The notes under the pieces: model-generated
What the model saw: the letters and a program-made list of their open reading frames with translations, nothing else
Told to the model about the DNA's origin: nothing
The model's database searches: none
Program-made: the position numbers and the translations under genes
Part shown: one piece after another, positions 7,300 to 16,894 of the stretch
Position numbering within the stretch: the first letter of the stretch is position 1
Layout of the letters: every line of letters begins with the position of its first letter
Assembly (NCBI GenBank): GCA_018646105.1
Contig: JABGVJ010000056.1
Location: 1-40,714, forward strand
DNA: 40,714 nucleotides
Source of the DNA: a bacterium
GTDB lineage: Bacteria; Margulisbacteria; Marinamargulisbacteria; JABGVJ01
Direction: 5' to 3'

Positions 7300-8365
7300 T
7301 ATTGTCCCTACTACCTTTAATTATAGCTTGCCTAATAATCTCTTCTGCAGCTGTTGCCGCGTCTGGAGAATTATTAACTATGTCTGCTACTTCCTGATCA
7401 GACAACACATCCCATACTCCGTCACAGGCATTAACCAACATCTGTTTACCTTGTCCCCTTGGATATGCAAAAACATCGGGTAAATGTGATATAGCTTCCC
7501 CAAACGCTAGATTACCAATTGTACGTGGGATAGCTAACTTGCCGGCTTCTGATACACAAATATAACCCTTATCATCAATATAGGCACCGGCTTTAACTAC
7601 TCTGTCCTTATCTGAAGGTTTAATATCTTTTTTGGTTGCTTTATGATCAAAAGTTAACCGTTTAGCACCTCCATTATCCACTAAAACTATCCGAGCATCT
7701 CCACAACCAGCTGTAAAAATATGGTCTTTAGTTATATAAGCAGTCGCAGCTACCGCACCAGCCTTTTGAAATATATCTCGCGGAACATCTCTATTTCTTT
7801 CACGAATATGAATATCTAAACAAGTTTCATGTGCTTCTTTAAAAGCACGAACAAAAGCTACTGGCACAGAATACCCTTGGTTAATCGCTCTAGAAAACTC
7901 TGACCTTATTCCAAAACAATTCGATGAAGCAGCTTGATAACCGAAATCAATCTTGTCTTCTATTGGTCCATGCCCATCATACAAGCCTATAAACAATCCT
8001 TCACCTAAGTCTACAACTTTAGCCGCATCTTGTTGCGAACCCCTCCCTCCACCATTTATGGCCAAGTTATCAAATCTCCGAACTGCTGTTTGAAAGCCTC
8101 CTTCCACGTTAGCCTGGCTCAGGCTATACTTTATTTTTTTTCCTACTTTTATTTTTTTTGCTAACTTTAAAAGAGCTATTGCTGGCTTAGGTTCAAAATC
8201 TGTCCACCCTATAGCTTTTTCACCATTCGCAAAAGCTACTTTTAAAGCCGCTTTATCACTTAGCGGTTTATCAGGAAAATCATCTGGAAATGAGGGAGCC
8301 TTTCTTTGCCTTTTAGCAGCTGGCTCTAAAGCAGAATCTTTTGCAGTAGCAGCAGCCCGTTTCAT
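7259..8365 (-). CDS. PP2C-family protein Ser/Thr phosphatase with NLS-like N-terminus
   Basis: A 368-residue protein with the ordered PP2C motifs: RGSQQD, then YDGHG with D130, GDARIVL, LTFDHK, a 'PRTIGNLAFG' segment, ACDGVWDVLSDQE with D315, and GSRDNITV with D354. The metal-binding aspartates are intact, so it should be an active metal-dependent phosphatase. The motif set looks more like eukaryotic PP2C than bacterial stress or sporulation phosphatases. The N-terminal ~50 residues are extra and contain KR at 2-3 and KRQRK at 18-22, a pattern resembling a bipartite or monopartite nuclear localisation signal. No signal peptide is visible. It is convergent with the HEAT gene, overlapping its 3' end. 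A partly deleted paralogue lies at 9618-9821. A host-nucleus effector role is inference; signalling inside the bacterium is the alternative. Confidence 0.9.
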   Translation of the reverse strand: MKRAAATAKDSALEPAAKRQRKAPSFPDDFPDKPLSDKAALKVAFANGEKAIGWTDFEPKPAIALLKLAKKIKVGKKIKYSLSQANVEGGFQTAVRRFDNLAINGGGRGSQQDAAKVVDLGEGLFIGLYDGHGPIEDKIDFGYQAASSNCFGIRSEFSRAINQGYSVPVAFVRAFKEAHETCLDIHIRERNRDVPRDIFQKAGAVAATAYITKDHIFTAGCGDARIVLVDNGGAKRLTFDHKATKKDIKPSDKDRVVKAGAYIDDKGYICVSEAGKLAIPRTIGNLAFGEAISHLPDVFAYPRGQGKQMLVNACDGVWDVLSDQEVADIVNNSPDAATAAEEIIRQAIIKGSRDNITVQVVWDVQKTV

Positions 8366-8382
8366 TCGAGACCTAGTCGTAC

Positions 8383-8506
8383 GCCCCTCATATATAGCTA
8401 TTATTTTATTTAGAATTTTATGCCCCCTTTTTAATCTGAAAATTAACTATCACAATTATATTTTTAGCAAAAGCTTTGCTGATATTCTACCCTACTATTT
8501 ATGTTT
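8383..8506 (-). repeat. PP2C upstream region, duplicated at 9697-9821
   Basis: About 124 nt immediately upstream of the PP2C start recur upstream of the PP2C remnant. Shared segments include GCTATTATTTTATTTAGAAT, a run of C then T, and GATATTCTACCCTA. It presumably contains the PP2C promoter, but I could not fix -35/-10 boxes. The conservation shows that the whole unit, not just the coding sequence, was duplicated. Confidence 0.75.
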
Positions 8507-8531
8507 AAAAAACCTGGAAGAAGTATTGTCT

Positions 8532-8593
8532 CCAAAAACAAACAATTTATATCTGCTTGTAGATAAGCCAAATATGGGTAAAAATTTACCAGT
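8532..8593. repeat. ~62-nt direct repeat, copy 2
   Basis: Second copy of the repeat at 6500-6562. It marks the left edge of duplicated unit B (repeat, KilA-N gene, PP2C remnant). Unlike copy 1, it is separated from the next gene by 177 nt. Confidence 0.8.
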
Positions 8594-8770
8594 TTAAAGA
8601 GCAACATACAAAAGATCGGATACTATCATATGTGTTTTTTTTTAAGTGTTGAATAATTGATTTTATTAGGCTAAAATATTTTTTTAGTAAGAAAATTAAA
8701 ATATTAATATTAAAGTTAACGAAGAAATGAATTAGAAACTGTAGACGGCAAAAGGATCCCATAAATAAAC
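8594..8770 (+). other. A/T-rich leader before the KilA-N gene
   Basis: I see no gene, terminator or clear promoter here. There is a long T run near 8636-8645 and then A/T-rich sequence. No Shine-Dalgarno precedes the ATG at 8771. Confidence 0.4.
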
Positions 8771-9592
8771 ATGTCAAAACAAACCATTGATGTTCAAGGA
8801 ACTGAAATAGTTGTTTTTTCTAAAGAAAAACAAAATTATATTTCATTGACGGATATTGCTAGATATAAAGATGCAGAAAGAAGCGATTATATTCTTCAAA
8901 ACTGGCTGAGAAATAGAAGTACCATTGAATTTATTGGGTTATGGGAGCAATTACATAATTCTAATTTTAATTCCATCGAATTCGATGGAATTAAAAATGA
9001 AGCAGGCTCAAATAGTTTTTCACTTACTCCGAAGAGATGGATTAACGCTACTAATGCGATTGGTATTATTTCAAAAACTGGAAGATATGGCGGAACTTTT
9101 GCTCATCAAGATATTGCCTTTGAATTTGCTTCATGGATAAGCGCAGAGTTTAAATTATATTTACTAAAAGAATTTCAAAGATTGAAACAGAAAGAACAGG
9201 AACAAAAGCAGTTAGAATGGAGTGTTTCTCGTACTTTAGCAAAAGTAAATTATTTAATTCATACAGATGCTATAAAACAAAACTTGATTCCAAAAAATAT
9301 CTCAAAAATTAGCGGTAGTTATATTTATGCAGATGAAGCAGACTTATTGAATATTGCATTATTTGGTAAAACATCAAAAACATGGGGAAAAGAAAATTCA
9401 AGTTTAAAAGGAAATATTAGAGATTATGCCACTTTGGAACAATTAGTAGTTTTGTCTAATATGGAAAGCTATAATTCAGAATTAATCAAACAAGGAATGA
9501 ATGCTCAAAAAAGATTAATAAAGTTGAATAAACTAGCGATTGACCAAATGAAAATATTGATAGCTAATAAATCAATTAAAAAGTTAAGATAA
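8771..9592 (+). CDS. KilA-N domain protein
   Basis: A 273-residue protein. The first ~130 residues match the KilA-N fold: 'ISLTDIARYKD', a central RNRSTIEFIGLWEQLHN stretch, TGRYGGTFAHQDIAFEFASW and then a KEFQRLK helix. KilA-N is a DNA-binding domain typical of phages and large DNA viruses and is also widespread in bacterial genomes. The C-terminal half is a helical domain usual for this family and may serve oligomerisation. It stands alone between the second 62-nt repeat and the PP2C remnant, occupying the cargo position that the HEAT gene holds in the first unit. Target and role are unknown. Confidence 0.9.
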   Translation: MSKQTIDVQGTEIVVFSKEKQNYISLTDIARYKDAERSDYILQNWLRNRSTIEFIGLWEQLHNSNFNSIEFDGIKNEAGSNSFSLTPKRWINATNAIGIISKTGRYGGTFAHQDIAFEFASWISAEFKLYLLKEFQRLKQKEQEQKQLEWSVSRTLAKVNYLIHTDAIKQNLIPKNISKISGSYIYADEADLLNIALFGKTSKTWGKENSSLKGNIRDYATLEQLVVLSNMESYNSELIKQGMNAQKRLIKLNKLAIDQMKILIANKSIKKLR

Positions 9593-9617
9593 TTAAAATA
9601 TTTTTTTCTACATTGTC

Positions 9618-9821
9618 GTCTTCTGCACATCCTAAACAACCTGTACCGTAATATTATCCGTACTACCTTTAAGAACCGCTGCTTTAGTAATCATAGGCCC
9701 ATCGTATATCGCTATTATTTTATTTAGAATTTTAGGTCCCCTTTTTTAATCTGAAAACTAATTATCAAAATTATATCTTTAGCAAAAGTTTTGGTGATAT
9801 TCTACCCTATTATTTATGTTT
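9618..9821 (-). pseudogene. Internally deleted PP2C paralogue
   Basis: Read on the minus strand, 9618-9694 encodes the last ~20 residues of a PP2C (KGSTDNITVQVV, then a stop where the intact copy has Trp). Directly behind it, 9697-9821 matches the region upstream of the intact PP2C gene. About 1 kb including the start codon and both catalytic halves is missing, so this is a deletion scar of a second PP2C gene, diverged from the first by scattered substitutions. The remaining 9822-9974 holds nothing I recognise. Confidence 0.85.
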
Positions 9822-9974
9822 GCCATGATGAGGATATCAGATTTTATAGATTTAATTCTAGCTAAAGGCATTAAGCGTAGCGGGGCGATAATAGTTTTTA
9901 TGTTAATGCTCGAGAGTTTGTTTTAGAATGTGTATCGATTTTGTTGAAATTGTGAAAAATGATATGGTTTTAAT

Positions 9975-12900
9975 ATGATAAATAAAAACATAGCATTTTC
10001 AAAAGCAAGCAGAGATGGAAGGTTTCCACCTCAACCAATAGACCGTGATTCAACTGGTGTTCATCCAATTTTATCAGCACCAGAAATTAGTAGAGCAGTC
10101 CAGGATATTCAAACAGAATATTGGGAAAAAAAGTCTTTACTTTTAGACGATAGAAGAGAAGCCTTACTTTTCTTAAAGGCCATAAACGAGCAAAGAGAAA
10201 GTCTCTCAGAAGAAGATCCGTATTTTCGAAACGATCATCGTCGTCTTAATTTCCTAGAACAAAACATAAGAGGTATTTGCGATCTTCATACCATTTCTTG
10301 TGATCCTTGGGAAATCCAATCAGATAATATTGAGCCTATCTCATGCAGAGATATCTTGGATACCATACATAAAGCCTGTATTTTTGTAGAATCTACTCCA
10401 GGAATCCCAGAACATATTAGAGGTCTGGCAAGAGATTCTGAAAAGGTTTTAAAAGGGGAGATATTTGCTTATGACTCTTACGATAAAATTATTGCAAAAA
10501 TAGGAGCAAATCCAGCAGAATGGCAATTAAAAGACTTATTTAAAGTTATTACAGGAATTTCTGGAGAACATGCTTGTGAAGAGCTTTCAGGTGAAGCTAT
10601 TTCTGAAATATTAACCCAGGCTGAAACTTTTGGTTGTGAAATTCATCCGGGAGTAAAGGCACTTATTGCAGAAGTGGGTGGGGAAAAGATTGCTAGTTTT
10701 ATAACAGATCAGGTTGAACGTTTGGCAGTTAATTTTAACGAAGAATCTTTACTATTCCGAGTTATGCAAAATGAAGTAGAATCAGAAGAATTTGAAATAG
10801 AGGCAAATATGGCTGCTGCAGATTTACTATCAGAAGCCATAACAAAAGCTTGGCATGGTTTTAAGTCTACGACACAGTCTCTTTTAGAAGAGTGGTCAGA
10901 ATATATCGAGTATACAGATGCGTATGACCTTAACTTTTCGCATAGTTGTCAGACACATGGTTCAGATCCTCTTGAGGATACTGGCTTGCTTTTGGCTATT
11001 TTGAAACAAACACCATTAAAAAAACAACCACCGTCACAACCGTCGGAAGCCCCCTCAGATGATAAGCCTTTTGTTGAGCCCCAAGTGATTAGTCATCCCC
11101 AACCTCTAGGCATAGGAAGAAGTATTCCCAGGGCAACACATACCATACCTACAGCAACACCTAGCAAAACCAAAAGCTATAGAGACGCTTTACCCTCAGT
11201 AATAAGGCCTGAATATTTAGGCCAAATTCATCATCTTTCAGGGGAAAAGATTTTTTTGGATTCAGGCCATGTTCCATCTACAAAACATTTTTCAGAGTTA
11301 AGAGGTGGAGTAGTAGTTACTGAATTTGATTTGCCAGAACAAGTATCCAGAGAGATGCCAGAAGGCGTCGCAAAAATAGATTATGCTCAATATAGATCAG
11401 AAACTGAAGCTGGTATTGGATTTCGTGGATACGATCGTCAGGGCGATAAAATATGGGAGAGTTGCTATATGCAAGGAAGCCGAGAAACCGATTCTGGGGG
11501 TGTTAGCAGACAGATAGATGATCAATTGAAAAGTTTTGATCCTAAGGAAGTTGCCCTTGCAAATTTATTAAAACAGAAAAGACCTAGTTTATTTGATCCA
11601 AAACTATTTGATCAACTAAATCTTGAAAAAGTTCCAATTGGGATAGCCGTGGCAGACACTGTGCCAAATATAGTAAAAGATGATCGCGGAATATCAGAAA
11701 TGATCGCAAATGGTAAACAAGAACGCGCAAAGGTACTTCAAGATGCCTTAGACCAATTTAAAGACCAAGCTACAATTCCTATTGGAAATAACGGAACGCT
11801 TACCGTAACTCCTTTTCATTCTAAAACTGAGTTGCAACCACGTAGTCACCTTGCACAAATTTCTTTGGATTTAGCTAACACATTGGCAAATTTTAGACTT
11901 GTGGAGAGAGAGTGTGCACATGCAATAGACTCTGGAGAGACTCCCAATTTAGTCTTATTAGATGTTTATCATCAAAAAGCGAAGGGCCTTTTATCTGGAG
12001 TAAGTATCAAAACAAAACAAGGAACTATACTCGCGCCAGCAACTAATGAATGGATTTTGCAAGCAGCGGCCATTATGGAAGGTAGACTTGACAGGAAGGT
12101 AGATTATGAACAACTACGCTCTGATCGAACTGATTTAGTTGAAAAGGAACGATCTTCAGTCCAAACATCAACCGATACTGTTTTTAGAAGGGCAAAAGAA
12201 TCTTCCACGAAAACTTTTGATGCTTTTGTTACCGGGAATCAGCGATTAGATGGGGTTATTCTGGATTTACCTACGCTATCTGCTCAGTTAAAGCAAGTAA
12301 ACTCTGAGAGAGAAAAAAAACAACGCAGGATTGATTCGAAAAATGTAGCTACTTCTTTCGGTGTGTTCACAGGCAATCTAGTAAGATCAGCAAAAGGACA
12401 GTCATCAATTCATAGAGACGTTAGAGAATTAAGGGAAAGTGAGCTGGAATTAGAGCAAGAAGTTAAAAAAAGAGAGCATCATAGAGACCTTCAAGGAGCA
12501 TTGTCAAAACAAGGCTTGTGTCCGACGTGTGAAGAAGATCCTTATTATTTTGAAAAAATGAAGCAACAAACCAGAACTATACAAAGTTCAGATAAATTTT
12601 CTGCTGAGCAAAAAATAAGGTTTACTAAATTAGTAGATGACATTGATAGCGGTAATACAGAGAGAGTTCGAGATTATTTTCGAGATGACCAAGCCTTAGC
12701 TGCTGAAACAAAACTACAAGAAGGACTACATAGTAAATTTGGTGAATATATACCATCGGTTGGTGACAATCCTTTATTTATGCGAGAGCTAAAAGAACAG
12801 TGCTCAAGGATCACAGAAGATTCAACGGCAACGCCATATCAAGTATCACAAGCACAAAGTACTTTTCAGGCCCTCGAATCTCATGATTCGGCAGAACTAG

Positions 12901-15338
12901 AACGTGTAATATCTACACATCACAAAGTAGAAAAACCTATTCGCGAAGCAATACGTTCTAAATCCGGAACCAAATTTACTTTGGCAGAGTTAAGTGCAAT
13001 GCATTCATATCGACGTGACCCAGCAGATACTGGTAGTCGCACAAGAATAGACGCTATCTCCAGTTTATCTGACACAAAGCATTCTGGTTTTAAAGCAACT
13101 AGTAAAGCTTTTTTAAAAGATAGTCATAGTAAGCCATATCCTTCGGTGCACAGAACGAAAATTACATTGGAAAATACACCGGGGTTAGAACAACTAGCTG
13201 AGCAGTATGAGGAACATGTAAGAAGCGCTACTCATGAAACACTTCAAAGAGAGGATGAAAGTTTACGTAGAGCAGAAGCTCAGGGTATAGCTATGCTTAT
13301 TATAATTGTCTATAAGATATTAGAACCAGTACTAAAGCCACTTGGTAAAGCAGTATGGAAAGGAACTAAGGCAGTGTCTAAAGCAGCCTGGGAAAAAACT
13401 AAGACAGAAACTAAACGAGGGATATCCAATTTAAAAGGGGAAGACTATCATGCAGAAGAGAAGTTATATCCATTACAGGATTCGCTAGAAAGATCTGAAC
13501 AGTTTATTCCACAGATCGAAGAAATTATAGGTCCAGAGGCAGCTCCTTTTTTAGATTTATTAGCAAACCAGATAAGATATTATAAAATTAATTTTACAGG
13601 ACGTCATTTAGGGGTAAGTCTTGGAAAAGCCTTTAGAGACAGGCTCACATTAGCCAGACAGGAATTAGATATTTATACTAGCCGGTTAGCCACAGAAAAA
13701 AGACGGTGTGAAACTGCTGTTCAAACAAAAAAGAAACAAGACCTTGCCCGAAGCCGATTATCGTCAGCTAGTGATCCTCACTTTATAAAAATCGCTGAAA
13801 GACATAGACAAACTATAAGAGAACATTTGGAAAGAATAGAAGAGTGTCTTAGTAAAATGTTATCTGAACAGTTTTTATTACAATATAGAGAAGGTCTAAC
13901 TTTGATTATCGCCCAAATCGCCCAAGAGCTGATGACGAGCCCTCCGCAAGAAATTTGTGCTTATAAACAAAAAGAAGAGCTGTTTGGCATGTTAGAACGT
14001 GGATTAGAAACAGAAGCGAATCAAACGAGGTTTCAAAAATTACTGGAAGAAATATATCTTTTATCGTTGACAGATCATTTATTAAAAAAAGAGCTTAAGC
14101 TCCATATAAGTGATAAACTGAAAAAAGAGCTTAGAAAAAAATCTAGCCAAGCAGCACCATACTGTCACGACCCCTTAACCAAAATAAATGCAGTTTTAGT
14201 TGCACAGTCAATGCTCCAAAAAAAAATATTCTATAAAAAACATCACTTAGATTCAGATGGCACTACTTTGAATACAAAGTTTAGCTTGAGAAAGCCTATT
14301 ACAGCCTGGGAGCTCCCTTGGCTAATATCCAGAATACCCTGTTCCTTATTGCAGCAAAAACCTATCAGCTCTTTAAATGAGATGGCTGCTAATATTTTAA
14401 TACTAAGCCGCGGACAAGAGGATTTAGCATGGGTTCCTGAGAACCTCTTCCCACCTGAATCTTCTTCTTCATCTGCTGCTGCTACTGCAGAAAAAAAGGA
14501 ACTTAATCTTTGGCTTGAAGCTAGCGAGATAATGGCGTTAGGCCAAATATTGAAAAGAGAATATCAAGTAGACCCAGATGATACAGAGTTGATTTTTTCT
14601 GCGGGTATTGAGTTTTATGATGGAAGAGAAGCTACTTCATTACAAACATTATTAAATAATCAAGCAGCTGTATTGGAAAGTGGTAATCAGCCACGAATAC
14701 GTGCATTCGCATTAAATGTTGGACAAGAATTAGAAGGCGAAGCTGAAAGTGGCAATCATTGGGTTTATATGACAATAATTAGAAATACTGAAGATAATAC
14801 GTATTCTCTTGTTATCATAAACTCATATGGCGGGGATGGATATTTAGACGTATTTGAAGAAGCGGCAAGACAAGTGCAACACGTATATGGAATTCCTGAT
14901 GAAAAAGTCGCTATTTTAAATGTAGGCTATCAGCAGGATGATTATAATTGTGGAGTTTGGGCCTTGTCTTTTTTTGAAACCACATTAAGACTTTATCGAC
15001 AAAATCCAGATAATTTTAATGCTAGTTTGGAAGAAATAGCTGCTCATTTAGTTGATATTGACCATCCTGATCCACCCGAATATATTAGAGGAAAACGGCT
15101 TCTTTATAATTCTATTCTTTATGAACAATCTCCTGTAGAGGAAGAAGAATCTGAGAGTGGTTCTAGTGCTAAGGTAAAAGAAGATAGTGGCAAGCCTGCT
15201 CCTGACGTACCTCCTCCCAATAAAAGTTCTGATAGAGTTACCCGTCGATTAAGTGCAATACAAAGTAAATTAGAAAGAAATCAAGATAAAATTACGCGTC
15301 GATTAACTGCGATACAAAATAGATTAGATAAAATTTAA
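9975..15338 (+). CDS. 1787-aa protein with C-terminal Ulp1/C48-like cysteine protease domain
   Basis: The last ~250 residues resemble the Ulp1/SENP (C48) fold: H1595 in SGNHWVYMTII, then a strand VIINSYGGDG with N1616 where the family usually has Asp, a glutamine in VGYQQDDYN, and nucleophile C1659 in NCGVWALSFFE. Such enzymes cleave SUMO, NEDD8 or ubiquitin, absent from ordinary bacteria, so bacterial members are generally host-directed. The preceding ~1500 residues are mostly charged and helical, with a CPTC pair near 849, one hydrophobic helix near 1104-1118 (IAMLIIIVYKIL) and a serine/alanine linker near 1496-1506. After the protease comes a Pro/Ser linker and two coiled-coil repeats (TRRLxAIQ). 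ATG at 9975 has no clear Shine-Dalgarno. It heads a run of five genes; the next starts 11 nt after its stop. Protease assignment fairly sure, substrate unknown. Confidence 0.75.
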   Translation: MINKNIAFSKASRDGRFPPQPIDRDSTGVHPILSAPEISRAVQDIQTEYWEKKSLLLDDRREALLFLKAINEQRESLSEEDPYFRNDHRRLNFLEQNIRGICDLHTISCDPWEIQSDNIEPISCRDILDTIHKACIFVESTPGIPEHIRGLARDSEKVLKGEIFAYDSYDKIIAKIGANPAEWQLKDLFKVITGISGEHACEELSGEAISEILTQAETFGCEIHPGVKALIAEVGGEKIASFITDQVERLAVNFNEESLLFRVMQNEVESEEFEIEANMAAADLLSEAITKAWHGFKSTTQSLLEEWSEYIEYTDAYDLNFSHSCQTHGSDPLEDTGLLLAILKQTPLKKQPPSQPSEAPSDDKPFVEPQVISHPQPLGIGRSIPRATHTIPTATPSKTKSYRDALPSVIRPEYLGQIHHLSGEKIFLDSGHVPSTKHFSELRGGVVVTEFDLPEQVSREMPEGVAKIDYAQYRSETEAGIGFRGYDRQGDKIWESCYMQGSRETDSGGVSRQIDDQLKSFDPKEVALANLLKQKRPSLFDPKLFDQLNLEKVPIGIAVADTVPNIVKDDRGISEMIANGKQERAKVLQDALDQFKDQATIPIGNNGTLTVTPFHSKTELQPRSHLAQISLDLANTLANFRLVERECAHAIDSGETPNLVLLDVYHQKAKGLLSGVSIKTKQGTILAPATNEWILQAAAIMEGRLDRKVDYEQLRSDRTDLVEKERSSVQTSTDTVFRRAKESSTKTFDAFVTGNQRLDGVILDLPTLSAQLKQVNSEREKKQRRIDSKNVATSFGVFTGNLVRSAKGQSSIHRDVRELRESELELEQEVKKREHHRDLQGALSKQGLCPTCEEDPYYFEKMKQQTRTIQSSDKFSAEQKIRFTKLVDDIDSGNTERVRDYFRDDQALAAETKLQEGLHSKFGEYIPSVGDNPLFMRELKEQCSRITEDSTATPYQVSQAQSTFQALESHDSAELERVISTHHKVEKPIREAIRSKSGTKFTLAELSAMHSYRRDPADTGSRTRIDAISSLSDTKHSGFKATSKAFLKDSHSKPYPSVHRTKITLENTPGLEQLAEQYEEHVRSATHETLQREDESLRRAEAQGIAMLIIIVYKILEPVLKPLGKAVWKGTKAVSKAAWEKTKTETKRGISNLKGEDYHAEEKLYPLQDSLERSEQFIPQIEEIIGPEAAPFLDLLANQIRYYKINFTGRHLGVSLGKAFRDRLTLARQELDIYTSRLATEKRRCETAVQTKKKQDLARSRLSSASDPHFIKIAERHRQTIREHLERIEECLSKMLSEQFLLQYREGLTLIIAQIAQELMTSPPQEICAYKQKEELFGMLERGLETEANQTRFQKLLEEIYLLSLTDHLLKKELKLHISDKLKKELRKKSSQAAPYCHDPLTKINAVLVAQSMLQKKIFYKKHHLDSDGTTLNTKFSLRKPITAWELPWLISRIPCSLLQQKPISSLNEMAANILILSRGQEDLAWVPENLFPPESSSSSAAATAEKKELNLWLEASEIMALGQILKREYQVDPDDTELIFSAGIEFYDGREATSLQTLLNNQAAVLESGNQPRIRAFALNVGQELEGEAESGNHWVYMTIIRNTEDNTYSLVIINSYGGDGYLDVFEEAARQVQHVYGIPDEKVAILNVGYQQDDYNCGVWALSFFETTLRLYRQNPDNFNASLEEIAAHLVDIDHPDPPEYIRGKRLLYNSILYEQSPVEEEESESGSSAKVKEDSGKPAPDVPPPNKSSDRVTRRLSAIQSKLERNQDKITRRLTAIQNRLDKI

Positions 15339-15349
15339 GGGGTATATTT

Positions 15350-16027
<678 letters not shown>

Positions 16028-16028
16028 A

Positions 16029-16886
16029 ATGACAAAATATAAAATAATTTCTGTTCGTGCGAGTAGTAGTACTCAACAAATAGATAGTATAAACGAAACC
16101 ATGGATGTTGTGATGTTGGCATTTTCAGCCCAATTGGGAAAGCAACCAGATCAGAGTGTAGAAATTATGGGAAACATGACAGCCCTGTTTCAAAGCTATG
16201 CAAACTTAGAAACAAAAAGAATAGAAGCAAAACGTGAAAGGGATATATTAGAAAAGGAAAAAATAGAAATTAAAACAGCTCATGCGAAAGATATGGAAAT
16301 TTTGAAAAAAGACCAAATGGAAATTCAAACAACTCATGCGAAAGATATGGCAGCTTTGGAAAGAGACCAAATAGAAATTAAAACAACTCATGCGAAAGAT
16401 ATGGAAATTTTGAAAAAAGATCAAACGATAGCAGCATATGGTCATAAGCAAGCAATGGACGCATTAGACAAAGATGCAAAAACAGAAATACAAAAAATCG
16501 AAGTAGAACGTATTATAGCTGAATTACCTCTTAAGAAAATGGAAAAAATTTGGGAACAAGACACACAGACACAGAATAAAGTAACTGAAAGAGAAGCAGA
16601 ATTAAAAGAAGAATCTAAAGCAGTTTGGCTGCAAGAAGAACAGGCAATGAAAGAGATTGGATCTGTAATCACTGCTCTTGGTCTTAAAGGTTTTAAATTT
16701 GACATAAAAATTGTAACTAATCCAGCATTTAATGAAGCAACAGGTGTTCGTACACCAGGTAAATTAGATGTGCAGTTTAATGCCAAAGGTTGGGGCAAAA
16801 AAAAGAAACCTTTTATAAATGGGGAAACAACTCCTTTGGAATTATTACCTCGTTTACAACAGTATAAGGACACACATTGTTCTTGA
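16029..16886 (+). CDS. Coiled-coil protein with HAKDM repeats
   Basis: A 285-residue protein. I place the start at ATG 16029 rather than the GTG at 16020, because AGGAG at 16015-16019 sits at the right distance from the ATG. The first ~60 residues form a helical head. Three 18-residue repeats containing THAKDM/AHAKDM follow, then a long coiled coil to about residue 210. The last ~75 residues form a compact domain (VITALGLKGFKFDIKIV...) with a basic GWGKKKKPF motif. It resembles no family I can name. It overlaps the upstream frame only if the GTG is used, and the next gene starts within about 10 nt of its stop. Likely part of the same operon as the protease. Confidence 0.75.
   Translation: MTKYKIISVRASSSTQQIDSINETMDVVMLAFSAQLGKQPDQSVEIMGNMTALFQSYANLETKRIEAKRERDILEKEKIEIKTAHAKDMEILKKDQMEIQTTHAKDMAALERDQIEIKTTHAKDMEILKKDQTIAAYGHKQAMDALDKDAKTEIQKIEVERIIAELPLKKMEKIWEQDTQTQNKVTEREAELKEESKAVWLQEEQAMKEIGSVITALGLKGFKFDIKIVTNPAFNEATGVRTPGKLDVQFNAKGWGKKKKPFINGETTPLELLPRLQQYKDTHCS
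16266..16427 (+). repeat. Three tandem 54-nt in-frame repeats
   Basis: Units 16266-16319, 16320-16373 and 16374-16427 each encode 18 residues with the core HAKDM. Units 1 and 3 resemble each other more than unit 2, suggesting expansion within the gene. Confidence 0.9.
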
Positions 16887-16894
16887 GTAATGCT

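Noticed and set aside
4262-9974. Integrase, transposase or IS ends to explain the accessory block
   Set aside because: None of the readable proteins is a recombinase, and no terminal inverted repeats with target duplications were found.
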